64,000 nt of DNA from NCBI GenBank assembly GCA_000703065.1, contig JNLK01000001.1:1426001-1490000 (forward strand), given 5' to 3'. Source of the stretch: Lachnospiraceae bacterium AC2029. GTDB lineage: Bacteria; Bacillota; Clostridia; Lachnospirales; Lachnospiraceae. Below are positions 1 to 9,570 of the stretch, one piece after another; position 1 is the stretch's first letter; every line of letters begins with the position of its first letter. Below the pieces are notes generated by a model. That model was not told the DNA's origin. It searched no databases and saw only the letters and a list, made by a program, of their open reading frames with translations. The position numbers and the translations under genes were made by a program.

Positions 1-349
1 CCAGAACGCCCTTCGATATTCCCCACATAACCACGGGAATGATCAGTGCAAAAACCAGCACCATGATCCCTGCCCGGAACCGGTCCTTCTTCAGATCTCT
101 CTTTCGGAAGGGGATGGACTGCAGCTGTTCCTCATACCGGGTCCGTGTGTGCTTCATTTTCGTATACAGATCATTAAAGGTATCCAGATATCCGGCATCA
201 GCCTCCGACATCCAGGCCTTGTGCCAGTCCTCCGAGCCCACCTTGGCCCATGGTGGCGCATCAAAATCCCTCCGCGTTCTCGGATCCTGCGCGGCCCGAT
301 CCTTATCGTTCTTCTCTTCCCCTTCCTGTCTGACCAGTTCGTATGGCAT
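1..349 (-). CDS. Partial hypothetical membrane protein (C-terminus beyond window)
   Basis: An open frame starts with ATG at 349, preceded by GAGGG, and runs off the left edge after about 116 codons. The visible part begins MPYELVRQEGEEKN, is highly charged for about 90 residues and then enters a hydrophobic segment (AGIMVLVFALIIPVVMWGI), a likely transmembrane helix. I recognise no family. It follows truA by 55 bases on the same strand, where related genomes often carry rplM-rpsI. A cytoplasmic domain with a C-terminal anchor is the most that can be said. Confidence 0.6.
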   Translation of the reverse strand, partial: MPYELVRQEGEEKNDKDRAAQDPRTRRDFDAPPWAKVGSEDWHKAWMSEADAGYLDTFNDLYTKMKHTRTRYEEQLQSIPFRKRDLKKDRFRAGIMVLVFALIIPVVMWGISKGVL

Positions 350-404
350 TTCAATCCCTCACTGTTCCGATCCCCTTACGGAATCCGTATTTGTGAAACC
401 CACT

Positions 405-1151
405 TTACGAAAATGTGATCCCGATCAGCGTCAGCCCCTGTGCTTCGGCAGTCGGTCCGGCCTTGCTCCGGTCACAGGCCTCCAGTATCTCCTTCATTTC
501 CTCCGGCTCCCGAAGTCCCATCCCGACCTCCAGCAGGGTTCCGCTGATGATCCGGACCATATTGTACAGGAATCCCGTTCCCCTGACACGGATCCTGATT
601 CTTCTGGGTTCCTCAAGATCTCTCTCGCAGGTCAGCCCGGTGATGGTCCGCACCGTTGTGGTCGCCTGACTTCCCGCCGAGCAGAAGCTGGCAAAATCAT
701 GGGTCCCCACCAGATGATCCGCAGCCTTCTGCATCTTCTTCACATCGAGATCATAGTAACAGAACTTTGAATATAACCGCTCCACCGGATTGGCAAAGCT
801 GTGATTCCAGATTCTGTACTCATAGGTCTTCACGGAATCACAGTGTCTCGGATGAAAATCCGGAGCAACCTCCTCGGAACTCTGGATCCTGATATCCTCC
901 GGCAGATGTGTGTTCAGCGCGTAGGACAGCTTCTCCGCAGGAATGCGGGTCTCCGTATCGAAGACCGCCACATTTCCGAGAGCATGCACTCCCGAATCCG
1001 TCCGCGAGGCTCCGATCACCCGGATCTCCTCCCCCAGCAGTCTTGTAAGCTCCCTGTTCAGCACTTCCTCTATTGTAATACCATTCGGCTGTAATTGCCA
1101 GCCGCAATAATTCGTGCCGTCATACGCGACGACCAGTCTGACTCTCTTCAT
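405..1151 (-). CDS. truA: tRNA pseudouridine synthase A
   Basis: TruA converts uridines 38-40 of the tRNA anticodon stem to pseudouridine. The protein of about 248 residues starts MKRVRLVVAYDGTNYCGWQ, the usual TruA opening. It contains the catalytic-loop motif SRTDSGVHALG (catalytic Asp near residue 52) and a C-terminal GTGFLYNMVRIISGTLLEVG segment typical of the family. An in-frame ATG at 1166 would add five residues; I prefer 1151 because it matches family length and has GGGGA upstream. It lies 40 bases after ecfT, in the common clostridial order rplQ-ecfA-ecfT-truA. Confidence 0.95.
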   Translation of the reverse strand: MKRVRLVVAYDGTNYCGWQLQPNGITIEEVLNRELTRLLGEEIRVIGASRTDSGVHALGNVAVFDTETRIPAEKLSYALNTHLPEDIRIQSSEEVAPDFHPRHCDSVKTYEYRIWNHSFANPVERLYSKFCYYDLDVKKMQKAADHLVGTHDFASFCSAGSQATTTVRTITGLTCERDLEEPRRIRIRVRGTGFLYNMVRIISGTLLEVGMGLREPEEMKEILEACDRSKAGPTAEAQGLTLIGITFS

Positions 1152-1191
1152 CGTATGCGTCCCCATTTCCGGTGCCGTTCCTCATGCCGCC

Positions 1192-1923
1192 TTACAGAAA
1201 GATCATCACCAGCACCACAGCCACCGCGAATGTCAGCATCAGTATTCCGGCGATCCGGTCGATCCGGTGGTACTCCAGCGGCTCCATGCGGGTTCTCTTC
1301 GTTCCCGCGTTATATCCCCTGAGATCCATGGCGTCTGCAAGTCGTCCTGCATGCCGAAGTGTACTCCGAAAGAGCGGGATCAGGAGCGGGATCAGATTCG
1401 CTGCACGCCGGAACGGATTTCCTTCCTCGTAAACCGCTCCCCGCGATGCCGCCGCCACCTTCATGCGTTCCATTTCCCGTCCCAGCTGCGGCAGAAAGTC
1501 AAATGCGATCGCGATGGACATTGCTCCGCTTTCTCCCACAGGGAATCCGGCTCTGAGACCGTCCAGAACGTCCTGAGGCTCTGTTGTCTTCGTAAAGGTC
1601 ACAGACATCAGGGAAATGAGCAAAACCTTCCAGAAGGTGATCAGAACGGTTTCTACGGGCACCCAGATCAGACTGAAGAGCTCCGCCACGATCAGCATGA
1701 AGAGAACGCCTCTGGCGGATCTCACGATCTTCAGAAGTGAGCATCCGGATGTTCCCCAGGCCACGATAAAGACAGCCGTTGCAAGCCCCAGTGCCACCGG
1801 ATGTCCGGAAAGCAGCACAAGGACCACATAGGCCAGCAAAGAATATAGTTTTGTACGGGGATCCAGCCTGCGCAGAACCCCTTCACCGGGACTGTACTGT
1901 CCCAGGGCTACATTTTTCTCCAT
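1192..1923 (-). CDS. ecfT: Energy-coupling factor transporter transmembrane protein EcfT
   Basis: EcfT is the membrane scaffold of ECF vitamin/cofactor importers, linking the EcfA ATPases to exchangeable S-components. The 243-residue protein starts MEKNVALGQYSPGEG at an ATG with GGAG upstream (a longer frame to 2013 lacks this support). It has several hydrophobic helices and both conserved coupling motifs, AAASRGAVYEEG and ADAMDLRGYNAG, whose Ala-x-Arg-Gly type helices contact the ATPases. It lies downstream of the fused EcfA gene. No S-component is present here, so this looks like a shared group II module. Confidence 0.93.
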   Translation of the reverse strand: MEKNVALGQYSPGEGVLRRLDPRTKLYSLLAYVVLVLLSGHPVALGLATAVFIVAWGTSGCSLLKIVRSARGVLFMLIVAELFSLIWVPVETVLITFWKVLLISLMSVTFTKTTEPQDVLDGLRAGFPVGESGAMSIAIAFDFLPQLGREMERMKVAAASRGAVYEEGNPFRRAANLIPLLIPLFRSTLRHAGRLADAMDLRGYNAGTKRTRMEPLEYHRIDRIAGILMLTFAVAVVLVMIFL

Positions 1924-2050
1924 TATCGTCTCCTGCAACGTTTCTCTTTCCAATCTCACACGGATAACCCGGATCAGCCTTCTGCTATCCCGTAGGTATC
2001 CCGGATAGATCATTCCGATATACCGGACTTATCCTTCATACACCCCGGCG

Positions 2051-3565
2051 CTATCTTTCTGACGTCCCCGGTCTCTTCGCCTCATGAGTCGTGATCACGA
2101 CCGCTCTTCCATGGTTTACATAATCCTTTATCAGATCTTTTACGATCCGCTTTCCTTTCGGATCCAGTCCCGCAAAGGGTTCATCCAACACCAGTACCTT
2201 CGGCTTCATGGCCAGGATCCCCGCCAGTGCCACTCTCCGCTGCTCACCGCCGGACAGCTTTTCCGGTTTTCTGTCCCACAGACGTTCCGGAACACTCAGC
2301 GCCCGAAGTGCTTCCTCCGCATGCTGCCTTGCCACAGTCGTTGGCAGGCCTGCCCTCAACGGCCCGTACATCACATCCTGACGTACCGTGCTCTCGAAGA
2401 GCTGATCCTCCGGATACTGCATGGCATATCCCACAAAACGGCGCACCTCGGCCATGGGAACCGGCTTCTTTCCCGAGAAGAGCGACCATTTCCTTTTCTC
2501 TCTTGCCAGCGGCAGCCGGATCTTTCCAACCTGGATCCGTCCGCCCGTGGCAGCCAGCGTACCGTTCATCAGTTTACATAACGTGCTCTTCCCGAATCCG
2601 GTACCTCCGGAAATGAGATAGATCCCGCCGGGACTGATATCCAGGGATACTCCCTCCAGGACCTGATTCTTTCCGTACCGGAAGCTGACATCCCGCATGG
2701 TCACCAGCGGTTCAACTGAATCCGGCGTCTTACGTACGATCCAGTCCGGTCCCCGCGTCTGACGTTTCACGGGGTAGGGATTGACAGGATTCTTCCCACC
2801 CACATCGTCAAGGGAATTGTCCTCATACTCCTCATCCTCTTCTTCGGCATTGAACTCCCCTGCTGAATAGGAAGAGTCCTCAGTTGTTTCTTCCCCCGTC
2901 GCCCCCGGTTGCTTCTTCTCCCTCAGCTTTCCGTCCTTCAGAAGGAAGACACGATCCATCCTGGAAAGCACCTTCTGGTCATGGGACACAAGGAGTACCG
3001 TCTGCTTATTTCTCTTTGCCAGTGCAAGAATAAGTGAGAGAACCTCCCGACCTTCATCCTCTCCCAGCATGGAGAGGGGCTCATCCAGCAAAAGCAGAGG
3101 TGAACGGAGCATCAGTACGGAAACCAGCGCTGCCCGCTGCTTCTGTCCTCCGCTCAGAGTTTCAAACCTTTGTCCTTCCGGAATATCCGCAAGAAGCCTG
3201 CTGCGAAGTCCCTCCCAGCGCTTCCGGATGATATCCGGCTCTACCGCATGGTTCTCCGGTCCGAAGGCTGCATCCCTCGGAATCGATGAGAAGACCATGG
3301 TATCCTCCGGCGACTGAAGAGCAAAGCCGATACTGCCGTGCAGCTTCTCCAGGTCTCTTGCATGAAAGGGATCCAACCCGTTGATCACGATCTCTCCCAT
3401 GGTCTTCGTCCGTCGAAGTCCCGAGATATACCGCAGCAGTTCGGTCTTTCCTGCTCCGTTCGGACCCGTGATCCCGATCAGTTCTCCGCTTTGGATCTCA
3501 CAGCTGAGTTTACTTCCGGACACATGATTCAATTGTAGTTCCTTGATCCTGATCTTTAATCCCAT
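2051..3565 (-). CDS. Fused double-ATPase EcfA of ECF transporter
   Basis: This 504-residue protein joins two ABC ATPase domains that are normally separate EcfA1 and EcfA2 subunits. Domain 1 has Walker A GPNGAGKT (34-41), signature LSGGQKQR (138-145) and Walker B LLLLDEP (about 156-162). A charged linker of about 70 residues, very acidic at 237-250, follows. Domain 2 has GGTGFGKS (320-327), LSGGEQRR (437-444) and VLVLDEP (457-463). The protein stops shortly after the H-loop (TTHEAKRPGTSER), so domain 2 lacks the usual C-terminal extension. It should power EcfT, encoded just downstream. Confidence 0.9.
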   Translation of the reverse strand: MGLKIRIKELQLNHVSGSKLSCEIQSGELIGITGPNGAGKTELLRYISGLRRTKTMGEIVINGLDPFHARDLEKLHGSIGFALQSPEDTMVFSSIPRDAAFGPENHAVEPDIIRKRWEGLRSRLLADIPEGQRFETLSGGQKQRAALVSVLMLRSPLLLLDEPLSMLGEDEGREVLSLILALAKRNKQTVLLVSHDQKVLSRMDRVFLLKDGKLREKKQPGATGEETTEDSSYSAGEFNAEEEDEEYEDNSLDDVGGKNPVNPYPVKRQTRGPDWIVRKTPDSVEPLVTMRDVSFRYGKNQVLEGVSLDISPGGIYLISGGTGFGKSTLCKLMNGTLAATGGRIQVGKIRLPLAREKRKWSLFSGKKPVPMAEVRRFVGYAMQYPEDQLFESTVRQDVMYGPLRAGLPTTVARQHAEEALRALSVPERLWDRKPEKLSGGEQRRVALAGILAMKPKVLVLDEPFAGLDPKGKRIVKDLIKDYVNHGRAVVITTHEAKRPGTSER

Positions 3566-3678
3566 GCCGAATCCATCTCACCAATGATCATTATCGGCAG
3601 AGCCGCATACCACTGCGGCGCCGATTCACCACACTCATACGGATACTCTTTCGCGGGCATCCGTAAACTTCTTGAATA

Positions 3679-3712
3679 CACAAAGGGGATACCGTTTTCA
3701 CGATATCCCCTT
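3679..3712 (-). terminator. Hairpin after rplQ
   Basis: AAGGGGATA pairs with TATCCCCTT about 15 bases past the rplQ stop. The U-run is weak on the minus strand, so termination is inferred from position and stem strength. Confidence 0.5.
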
Positions 3713-3729
3713 GCTGTCCGAAACCGGGT

Positions 3730-4266
3730 TTATACGAGCTCCAGGAAAACTTCCAGAGCGCCGTCACCCTTTCTCTGGCCGATCTTCACGATACGGGTAT
3801 AACCACCATTCCGTCCGGAATACTTGGGTCCCAGTTCTGTGAAGAGCTTATCTGTCAGGTCAACCTTCTTGGTTGCTGCCTTCTTGCCTGCTGCCTCTGC
3901 CGGTACCTCAACTACCGGATACAGAACCTTCAGCATCTCACGACGAGCATGCAGTCTACTGGGAAGATCCTTCTTAACGGTCTTTTCGATCTCATCATAG
4001 AGAGTAACCTTCTTACCGTCTACAAGGTTCTTCATACGCTTGCCGTCCTTGTCCTTGCGGGCAACCTTTGCAGTAACCTTAACCTCTTCGAAGTTATCCT
4101 TTTCCTTAACTGCCATGGTGATCAGCTTCTCGGCAATCTTGCGAACTTCCTTAGCTCTTGCCTCTGTTGTCTTGATCTTTCCATGATAGATCAGCTGTGT
4201 TACCTGATTACGAAGTAATGCTTTTCTCTGATCGCTCTTCTTACCGAGCTTTCTGTACATTGCCAT
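3730..4266 (-). CDS. rplQ: Ribosomal protein bL17
   Basis: This is a 50S subunit protein near the exit tunnel and the last gene of the alpha operon. The N-terminus MAMYRKLGKKSDQRKALLRN is the classic L17 opening, and it ends with YTRIVKIGQRKGDGALEVFLELV. At 178 residues it is about 50 longer than the E. coli or Bacillus forms. The extra length is an internal charged insertion (about 55-125, with KVARKDKDGKRMKN and an Ala/Lys-rich stretch). It follows rpoA by 69 bases. Confidence 0.97.
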   Translation of the reverse strand: MAMYRKLGKKSDQRKALLRNQVTQLIYHGKIKTTEARAKEVRKIAEKLITMAVKEKDNFEEVKVTAKVARKDKDGKRMKNLVDGKKVTLYDEIEKTVKKDLPSRLHARREMLKVLYPVVEVPAEAAGKKAATKKVDLTDKLFTELGPKYSGRNGGYTRIVKIGQRKGDGALEVFLELV

Positions 4267-4335
4267 AATTATTATCCTCCTTACCCGTGACGCGGGTCTT
4301 CACTATGCGTACTGTACCTTCCGCTTTAGTGGTGA

Positions 4336-5292
4336 TCACTCCTCTCCGTTATTGAGAGAAAGTCCTAATTCTTTCAGCTTGCCAAGTACTTCCTCGAGGG
4401 ACTTACGACCAAGGTTACGAACCTTCATCATATCCTCAGGAGTCTTGTCACAAAGCTCCTTAACCGTATTGATACCGGCTCTCTTCAGGCAGTTGAAGGA
4501 ACGAACGGAGAGCTCCAGCTCGTCGATGGACATGGTAACTGCACGATCCTTGTCCTCTTCTTCCTTCTCAACCATAACGTCGATCTGCTGAGCACTCTCA
4601 GACAGGTCGATAAACAGAGACAAATGCTCTGAAAGTACCTTTGCCGCCAGGCTGACTGCATCGTCCGGTGCAAGTGTTCCGTTTGTGTAGACATCCAGTG
4701 TCAGGCGATCATAGTCTGTGATCTGACCTACACGGGTATTCTCAACAGTCAGGTTTACACGCTCAACCGGTGTGAAGATGGAATCAACTGCGATCATATC
4801 GATAGCGGAATCCAGCTCCTTGTTCTTGTCTGCGCTGACATAGCCTCTGCCGTTACGGATGGTAAGTTCCATATCCAGAACTGCATCCGGACCGCTCAGG
4901 TTGGCGATCACAAGATCCGGGTTCAGGATCTCGATGTCACTGTCAACCTTGATATCGGCAGCTGTAACGACACAATTTCCGGAAGCCTCGATATAAGCGA
5001 TCTTCGGCTCCTGGCTTGTGGAGTTGTTCTTGATGTGAAGCTCCTTGATGTTCATGATGATCTCAGTTACATCTTCCTTTACTCCCGGAATGGAACTGAA
5101 CTCATGAAGAACACCCTTGATCTTTACGAAGCTTACTGCAGTTCCCGGAAGGGAGGACAGCATGATCCGTCTCAGAGAATTTCCAAGAGTGGTACCATAG
5201 CCTCTCTCCAGCGGCTCTACAACAAATCTTCCGTACTTGTTGTCTTCTGAAATCTCTTCGATTTCAATTCTCGGCTTTTCGAATTCAAACAT
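4336..5292 (-). CDS. rpoA: RNA polymerase alpha subunit
   Basis: RpoA is the assembly platform of RNA polymerase. The 318-residue protein begins [21 protein letters not shown]. The N-terminal dimerisation domain carries [21 protein letters not shown]. The C-terminal domain carries [17 protein letters not shown] and [14 protein letters not shown], which bind UP elements and activators. It lies between rpsD and rplQ in the standard alpha-operon order and has the normal family length. Confidence 0.98.
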   Translation of the reverse strand: MFEFEKPRIEIEEISEDNKYGRFVVEPLERGYGTTLGNSLRRIMLSSLPGTAVSFVKIKGVLHEFSSIPGVKEDVTEIIMNIKELHIKNNSTSQEPKIAYIEASGNCVVTAADIKVDSDIEILNPDLVIANLSGPDAVLDMELTIRNGRGYVSADKNKELDSAIDMIAVDSIFTPVERVNLTVENTRVGQITDYDRLTLDVYTNGTLAPDDAVSLAAKVLSEHLSLFIDLSESAQQIDVMVEKEEEDKDRAVTMSIDELELSVRSFNCLKRAGINTVKELCDKTPEDMMKVRNLGRKSLEEVLGKLKELGLSLNNGEE

Positions 5293-5363
5293 GCGCGTAC
5301 CCCTCCTTATACGTCGATATCTAACCGCATACTGCGGTGTTGCTACCCTACTCCTGCAAACGA

Positions 5364-5957
5364 TTACTTGGAATACAGCTCGACGATAAGGGTCTCATTT
5401 ACAGGTACATCGATCTGCTCGCGAAGCGGCTTCTCATTTACCTTACCGGACAGGGTCTCTGTGCTGGACTCCATCCATCCCGGTACTGCTACGCCACCGT
5501 TTGCCTCTACGATATCCTTGAATCTCTGAAGAGACTTGCTCTTCTCCTTGATCTCGATCACATCACCCGGCTCTACCTTGTAGGACGGAATGTTTACGAT
5601 CTTGCCGTTTACCAGAACGTGTCTGTGTGTTACGACCTGACGAGCCTCACGACGTGTACGTGCAAAGCCCATACGGAAAATGATGTTGTCCAGACGAAGC
5701 TCGAGAAGTGTCATCAGGTTGGTACCAACCAGACCCGGCATACGCTCAGCCTTCTTGTAAAGGTTGTGGAACGGCTTCTCCTGGATGCCGTAGATGAACT
5801 TAGCCTTCTGCTTCTCTCTCAGCTGCAGACCGTACTCACTTACCTTACGGTTCGCACGTGTAGACTTACGAATGGACTTCTTATTTACACCCAGATATGC
5901 CGGCTCAAGATCCAGAGAACGGCATCTCTTAAGAACAGGGGTTCTGTTAATAGCCAT
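5364..5957 (-). CDS. rpsD: Ribosomal protein uS4
   Basis: S4 is a primary 16S rRNA binder of the 30S body and in some bacteria represses its own operon. The 197-residue protein starts [19 protein letters not shown] and contains an S4 RNA-binding domain ([42 protein letters not shown]). The zinc cysteines found in some S4 forms are absent. It sits between rpsK and rpoA in operon order. Confidence 0.97.
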   Translation of the reverse strand: MAINRTPVLKRCRSLDLEPAYLGVNKKSIRKSTRANRKVSEYGLQLREKQKAKFIYGIQEKPFHNLYKKAERMPGLVGTNLMTLLELRLDNIIFRMGFARTRREARQVVTHRHVLVNGKIVNIPSYKVEPGDVIEIKEKSKSLQRFKDIVEANGGVAVPGWMESSTETLSGKVNEKPLREQIDVPVNETLIVELYSK

Positions 5958-5976
5958 AATTTACTGTACCTCCTAA

Positions 5977-6375
5977 TCAGACTCTTCTTCTCTTCGGCGG
6001 ACGACAACCGTTGTGCGGTACCGGTGTTACGTCCTTGATGGTAAGTACCTCCAGACCACATGCAGCCAGCGCACGGATAGCTGCCTCACGTCCGGAACCC
6101 GGTCCCTTAACCATAACATCCAGTGTCTTCAGACCGTAGGGAGCTGCTGCCTTAGCTGCAGTCTCTGCTGCCATCTGTGCAGCATACGGTGTAGACTTCT
6201 TGGAACCTCTGAAGCCGAGCCCGCCTGCGCTTGCCCAGGAAAGAGCATTTCCTTCTGCGTCTGTAAGTGTTACGATCGTATTATTGAAAGAAGACTGAAT
6301 ATGAGCCTGTCCATGTTCAACGATCTTTCTATTACGTTTTTTTGTTGTTTTCTTAGTCGTCTTAGCACTAGCCAT
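5977..6375 (-). CDS. rpsK: Ribosomal protein uS11
   Basis: S11 lies on the 30S platform near the mRNA exit. The 132-residue protein has a basic start ([22 protein letters not shown]) followed by the conserved [20 protein letters not shown] and ends [12 protein letters not shown], as expected. It follows rpsM by 18 bases and precedes rpsD by 19. Confidence 0.98.
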   Translation of the reverse strand: MASAKTTKKTTKKRNRKIVEHGQAHIQSSFNNTIVTLTDAEGNALSWASAGGLGFRGSKKSTPYAAQMAAETAAKAAAPYGLKTLDVMVKGPGSGREAAIRALAACGLEVLTIKDVTPVPHNGCRPPKRRRV

Positions 6376-6393
6376 GAACGTTATCCTCCATTA

Positions 6394-6762
6394 TTACTTC
6401 TTCTTGTTAGCTACCGTCTTCTTCGGACCCTTACGTGTACGGGCATTGTTCTTTGTGTTCTGTCCACGTACCGGCAGTCCCTTTCTGTGACGGATACCGC
6501 GATAACAACCGATTTCCTGCAGGCGCTTAATGTTCAGCGCGGTCTCTCTGCGGAGATCACCCTCAACCATAAGTGTCTCATTGATCACATCACTGATCCG
6601 GCGAACCTCATCATCCGTCAGATCACGAACTCTTGTGTCCGGATTTACATCTGCACTTGAAAGCACCTTCTTTGAGGTTGAAAGACCGATACCGTAGATA
6701 TAGGTCAGTCCGATCTCAATGCGCTTCTCTCTCGGCAAATCCACACCTGAAATACGAGCCAT
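6394..6762 (-). CDS. rpsM: Ribosomal protein uS13
   Basis: S13 is in the 30S head and contacts the P-site tRNA and bridge B1. I set the start at ATG 6762 ([19 protein letters not shown]), preceded by CGGAGG, giving 122 residues, the usual length. The open frame continues upstream to 6960 but that part is the non-coding leader. The tail [15 protein letters not shown] is the typical basic C-terminus that reaches into the decoding centre. Confidence 0.97.
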   Translation of the reverse strand: MARISGVDLPREKRIEIGLTYIYGIGLSTSKKVLSSADVNPDTRVRDLTDDEVRRISDVINETLMVEGDLRRETALNIKRLQEIGCYRGIRHRKGLPVRGQNTKNNARTRKGPKKTVANKKK

Positions 6763-7042
6763 TTTTTTTACCTCCGATAAATTAAATATACTTTCGGCAC
6801 ATCTCCCGGGTAACTCCTGTATGGACGCAGGAGGTGGAATGAAATTAACATACCCATGGATGTACGCATCCACATGTAGCATCACGAGGTATGACGAAAC
6901 TCGTGTGCCCGCCGCACAGTCTCCTGTAAAATGTACCGCTCCCCCTGTAGGACGCCGCATACATCTGAAACCATGCTCTGTTTTTGTCAGCCGCTTTTGG
7001 GTTGCTTACCAACCCGTACCCTCCACAAGCAGGGTTCCAGAA
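6763..7042 (-). promoter_or_regulatory. Long structured gap/leader between rpmJ and rpsM
   Basis: This 280-base gap inside an otherwise tightly packed operon has no gene. Read on the minus strand it contains hairpin-forming sequence, including GGATGCGTACATCC and CACGAG...CTCGTG. It also has the motif CGGTACATTT followed by a small hairpin (ACAG-GAGA-CTGT), near 6914-6940. The same motif with a different but still pairing stem occurs in the rplC gap. It may be a regulatory RNA for the alpha operon; that function is an inference. Confidence 0.4.
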
Positions 7043-7156
7043 TTAGCCCTGGCGCTGCTTATGCTTCGGATTCTCGCAGATAATAAGAATTCTGCCTTTT
7101 CTTTTAATGACTTTGCACTTATCGCAAATCGGTTTTACTGATGCACGAACCTTCAT
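7043..7156 (-). CDS. rpmJ: Ribosomal protein bL36
   Basis: This 37-residue protein is translated from ATG 7156 with an AAAGGAG site. It starts [17 protein letters not shown] and ends PKHKQRQG. The C-x2-C...C...H ligands (CDKC, then ICENPKH) mark the zinc-binding form of L36. It is the first gene after the internal promoter and sits between infA and rpsM in the standard order. Confidence 0.97.
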   Translation of the reverse strand: MKVRASVKPICDKCKVIKRKGRILIICENPKHKQRQG

Positions 7157-7239
7157 TAAAATACTCTCCTTTCTGCATTTCTCCTTGTTACTTCAGACAT
7201 TTATGGCCGATTCTGCCTTGGGTTAGGGGCAAAACGACC

Positions 7240-7276
7240 TTAATCGACAGATGGGCATAGTATGCCCCTCTGTCGA
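7240..7276 (-). promoter_or_regulatory. Strong hairpin in the rpmJ 5' leader
   Basis: TCGACAG and GGGCAT pair with ATGCCC and CTGTCGA, giving a nearly perfect stem of about 15 bp between the internal promoter and rpmJ. No U-run follows, so it is more likely an RNA-stability or regulatory structure than a terminator. Confidence 0.5.
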
Positions 7277-7295
7277 AAAGTCTCTGCAATCCGCT

Positions 7296-7324
7296 ATTCT
7301 ATCATTTTCGCAAATGAAATGCAA
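7296..7324 (-). promoter_or_regulatory. Internal promoter for rpmJ-rpsM-rpsK-rpsD-rpoA-rplQ
   Basis: On the minus strand TTGCAT (7319-7324) and TAGAAT (7296-7301) are separated by exactly 17 bases. This is a good sigma-A-type promoter just past the infA stop. It would let the alpha operon be transcribed apart from the upstream S10-spc genes. Confidence 0.65.
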
Positions 7325-7333
7325 GCAGATTTT

Positions 7334-7552
7334 TTATTTGGCCCTCCAAGTGATCCGGCCCTTGGACAGATCATACGGGGAAAGCACTACGGTAACCTTG
7401 TCGCCGGGAAGGATCTTGATGTAATTCATCCGGAGCTTCCCGCTGATGTGTGCGATAATCTGGTGTCCATTCTCCAGCTCTACATTGAACATGGCATTCG
7501 GCAGCTTCTCAAGCACTACACCTTCGCATTCGATTTCATCTGATTTCGACAT
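7334..7552 (-). CDS. infA: Translation initiation factor IF-1
   Basis: IF-1 binds the 30S A site during initiation. The 72-residue protein is a single OB fold: [20 protein letters not shown], then [32 protein letters not shown] and the terminal [10 protein letters not shown]. It follows adk by only 24 bases. In many clostridia a methionine aminopeptidase gene (map) lies between adk and infA; none is here. Confidence 0.97.
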   Translation of the reverse strand: MSKSDEIECEGVVLEKLPNAMFNVELENGHQIIAHISGKLRMNYIKILPGDKVTVVLSPYDLSKGRITWRAK

Positions 7553-7576
7553 ACTTGACTCCTTACCTTACGCTAC

Positions 7577-8221
7577 TTACTGCTCCAGTACGGCAACGAT
7601 AGCCTCGAATACATCGTTCATATCCTGAGTACCATCGATATTCCGAACTACACCGGCCTTCTCATAGTAATCAATGAGCGGCTGTGTCTGCTCATGATAT
7701 ACGGACAGACGGTTCAGTACAGTCTCCGGCTTGTCATCGTCACGAAGGATCAGCTGCTCGCCACAGGTGTCGCAAACGCCTTCAACCTTCGGAGCGTTGT
7801 ACTTAATATGATATGTTGCGCCGCAGCCGACACATGCACGACGTCCGGACATACGGTTTACGATATTCTCGTCCGGTACATCTACGTTGATCGCGTAGTC
7901 TACCTTCTCACCGTTCTTCTCCAGTGCTGCGTCAAGTGCCTCAGCCTGAGGGATGGTCCGCGGGAAACCGTCAAGTACGTAACCGTTCTTGCAGTCATCC
8001 TGTGCGAAACGATCCATGATCAGATCTACAACCAGCTCATCCGGAACCAGTGCTCCCTGATCCATGTATTCCTTAGCCTTCTTACCGAGCTCTGTTCCCT
8101 GCTTGATGTTCGCACGGAAGATGTCTCCGGTGGAAATGTGAGGAATCTCATACTTGGCTGCGATCATTTTTGCCTGTGTACCTTTACCGGCACCAGGAGC
8201 CCCTAACATGATGATCTTCAT
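7577..8221 (-). CDS. adk: Adenylate kinase
   Basis: Adk interconverts 2 ADP with ATP and AMP. The start is ATG 8221 ([21 protein letters not shown]) with AGGGAG upstream, giving 214 residues. The P-loop GAPGAGKGT is at residues 7-15. The lid carries CVGCGATYH and CDTCGEQL, a four-cysteine zinc site typical of Gram-positive enzymes. It follows secY by 29 bases, in the usual secY-adk pair. Confidence 0.97.
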   Translation of the reverse strand: MKIIMLGAPGAGKGTQAKMIAAKYEIPHISTGDIFRANIKQGTELGKKAKEYMDQGALVPDELVVDLIMDRFAQDDCKNGYVLDGFPRTIPQAEALDAALEKNGEKVDYAINVDVPDENIVNRMSGRRACVGCGATYHIKYNAPKVEGVCDTCGEQLILRDDDKPETVLNRLSVYHEQTQPLIDYYEKAGVVRNIDGTQDMNDVFEAIVAVLEQ

Positions 8222-8250
8222 ATTGCTACTCCCTTCTCTTCTCATTTATA

Positions 8251-9570
8251 TCAACTCAGGAATCCGTTGTAGTTTCTTACTACCATCTTGGACTCGATCT
8301 GCTTGATGGTCTCAATGATAACACCTACGATAATGATCAGGGATGTACCACCGAAGGAAACGCCTGCGCCGAATCTTCCGTTGAAGAAGATCGGGATCAG
8401 CGCTACCAGCATCAGGCCGAAAGCACCAATGATGACGATGTAGTTCAGAATGGAATTCAGATAATCCTGTGTCGGCTTACCCGGACGGATACCGGGGATA
8501 AATCCGCCGCCCTTCTTCAGGTTCTGCGAGATCTCCATCGGATTGAAGGAAATCGATGTGTAGAAATATGCGAAGAAGATAACCAGCAGGATGTAGATCA
8601 CAAGTCCGATGTATGCCCAGGGGTAACCGGACTTAAACCAATAGTTGGAGTTCAGGCCTTCCAGAATGTGATTTCCTACAGCGCTCTCAACCTTGATACT
8701 GAACAGGTTGATGATTACAGAAGGAATCGACATCAGTGTGGAAGCGAAAATGATGGGCATTACATTTCCGGTATTCACCTTAAGCGGAATATGAGAGGAT
8801 CTTCCTCCTGCATACTGACGACGTCCTGCTGTCTTGGATGCATAGGATACCGGGATCCGACGCTCTGCATCGTTCAGGATAACCGTAAGGATCGTCGTTG
8901 CCAGAATAACACCCAGGATGATGATGATCGCGAAAGCCATATGGACAACGTCCTTACCGCTTACGAACATCTCCCAGAGGCTCTTCAGGTCGCTCGGAAT
9001 ACGGGAAATGATGTTGATGAGAAGGATGATGGAGATACCGTTTCCGATACCGCGCTCGCTGATCCGCTCACCAAGCCACATAACCAGTGCACTACCTGTG
9101 GTAAGTGCAACTACTACTACGATCACGCTGAATGCATTGTACTCCTTCAGGATACCGGAACGTCCGAAACCGATGGTAAGACCAAGGCTTTCTACGATAG
9201 CCAGTACGATGGATACAATACGTGTGATGGCTGTGATCTTCTTACGTCCGTCATCACCGTCCTTCTGCATCTCCTCCAGAGCCGGAATGGCAATGGTAAG
9301 GAGCTGCATGATAATGGATGCCGTGATGTACGGCGTTACTGACAAAGCAAAGATCGTCATACGGGAGATCGAACCACCGGTCAGGGTGTTCAGGATCTCG
9401 GATGCACCCTCGCCGAGAGCACCTGTGAAAAGACCATCAAGCTTTGACGTATCAATGCCCGGTGCAGGGATCAGAGATCCGAGACGGACGATGATGATAA
9501 CAAAGAAGGTAAAGATGAGTCCGTTACGGATCTCTTTTACTTTCAGTGCGTCTTTCAAGGTTTTGAACAT
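8251..9570 (-). CDS. secY: Protein translocase subunit SecY
   Basis: SecY is the channel of the Sec translocon. The 439-residue protein begins MFKTLKDALKVKEIRNGLIFT and contains about ten hydrophobic helices, the conserved GSLIPAPGID near the first helix, and the cytosolic loop RRIPVSYASK. The C-terminus ESKMVVRNYNGFLS is the usual SecA/ribosome-contacting tail. The start codon directly abuts the rplO stop, indicating translational coupling. Confidence 0.97.
   Translation of the reverse strand: MFKTLKDALKVKEIRNGLIFTFFVIIIVRLGSLIPAPGIDTSKLDGLFTGALGEGASEILNTLTGGSISRMTIFALSVTPYITASIIMQLLTIAIPALEEMQKDGDDGRKKITAITRIVSIVLAIVESLGLTIGFGRSGILKEYNAFSVIVVVVALTTGSALVMWLGERISERGIGNGISIILLINIISRIPSDLKSLWEMFVSGKDVVHMAFAIIIILGVILATTILTVILNDAERRIPVSYASKTAGRRQYAGGRSSHIPLKVNTGNVMPIIFASTLMSIPSVIINLFSIKVESAVGNHILEGLNSNYWFKSGYPWAYIGLVIYILLVIFFAYFYTSISFNPMEISQNLKKGGGFIPGIRPGKPTQDYLNSILNYIVIIGAFGLMLVALIPIFFNGRFGAGVSFGGTSLIIIVGVIIETIKQIESKMVVRNYNGFLS

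Noticed and set aside
6763-6960. N-terminal extension of rpsM to 188 codons
   Set aside because: The upstream part has no S13 similarity, and a good ribosome-binding site sits at ATG 6762.
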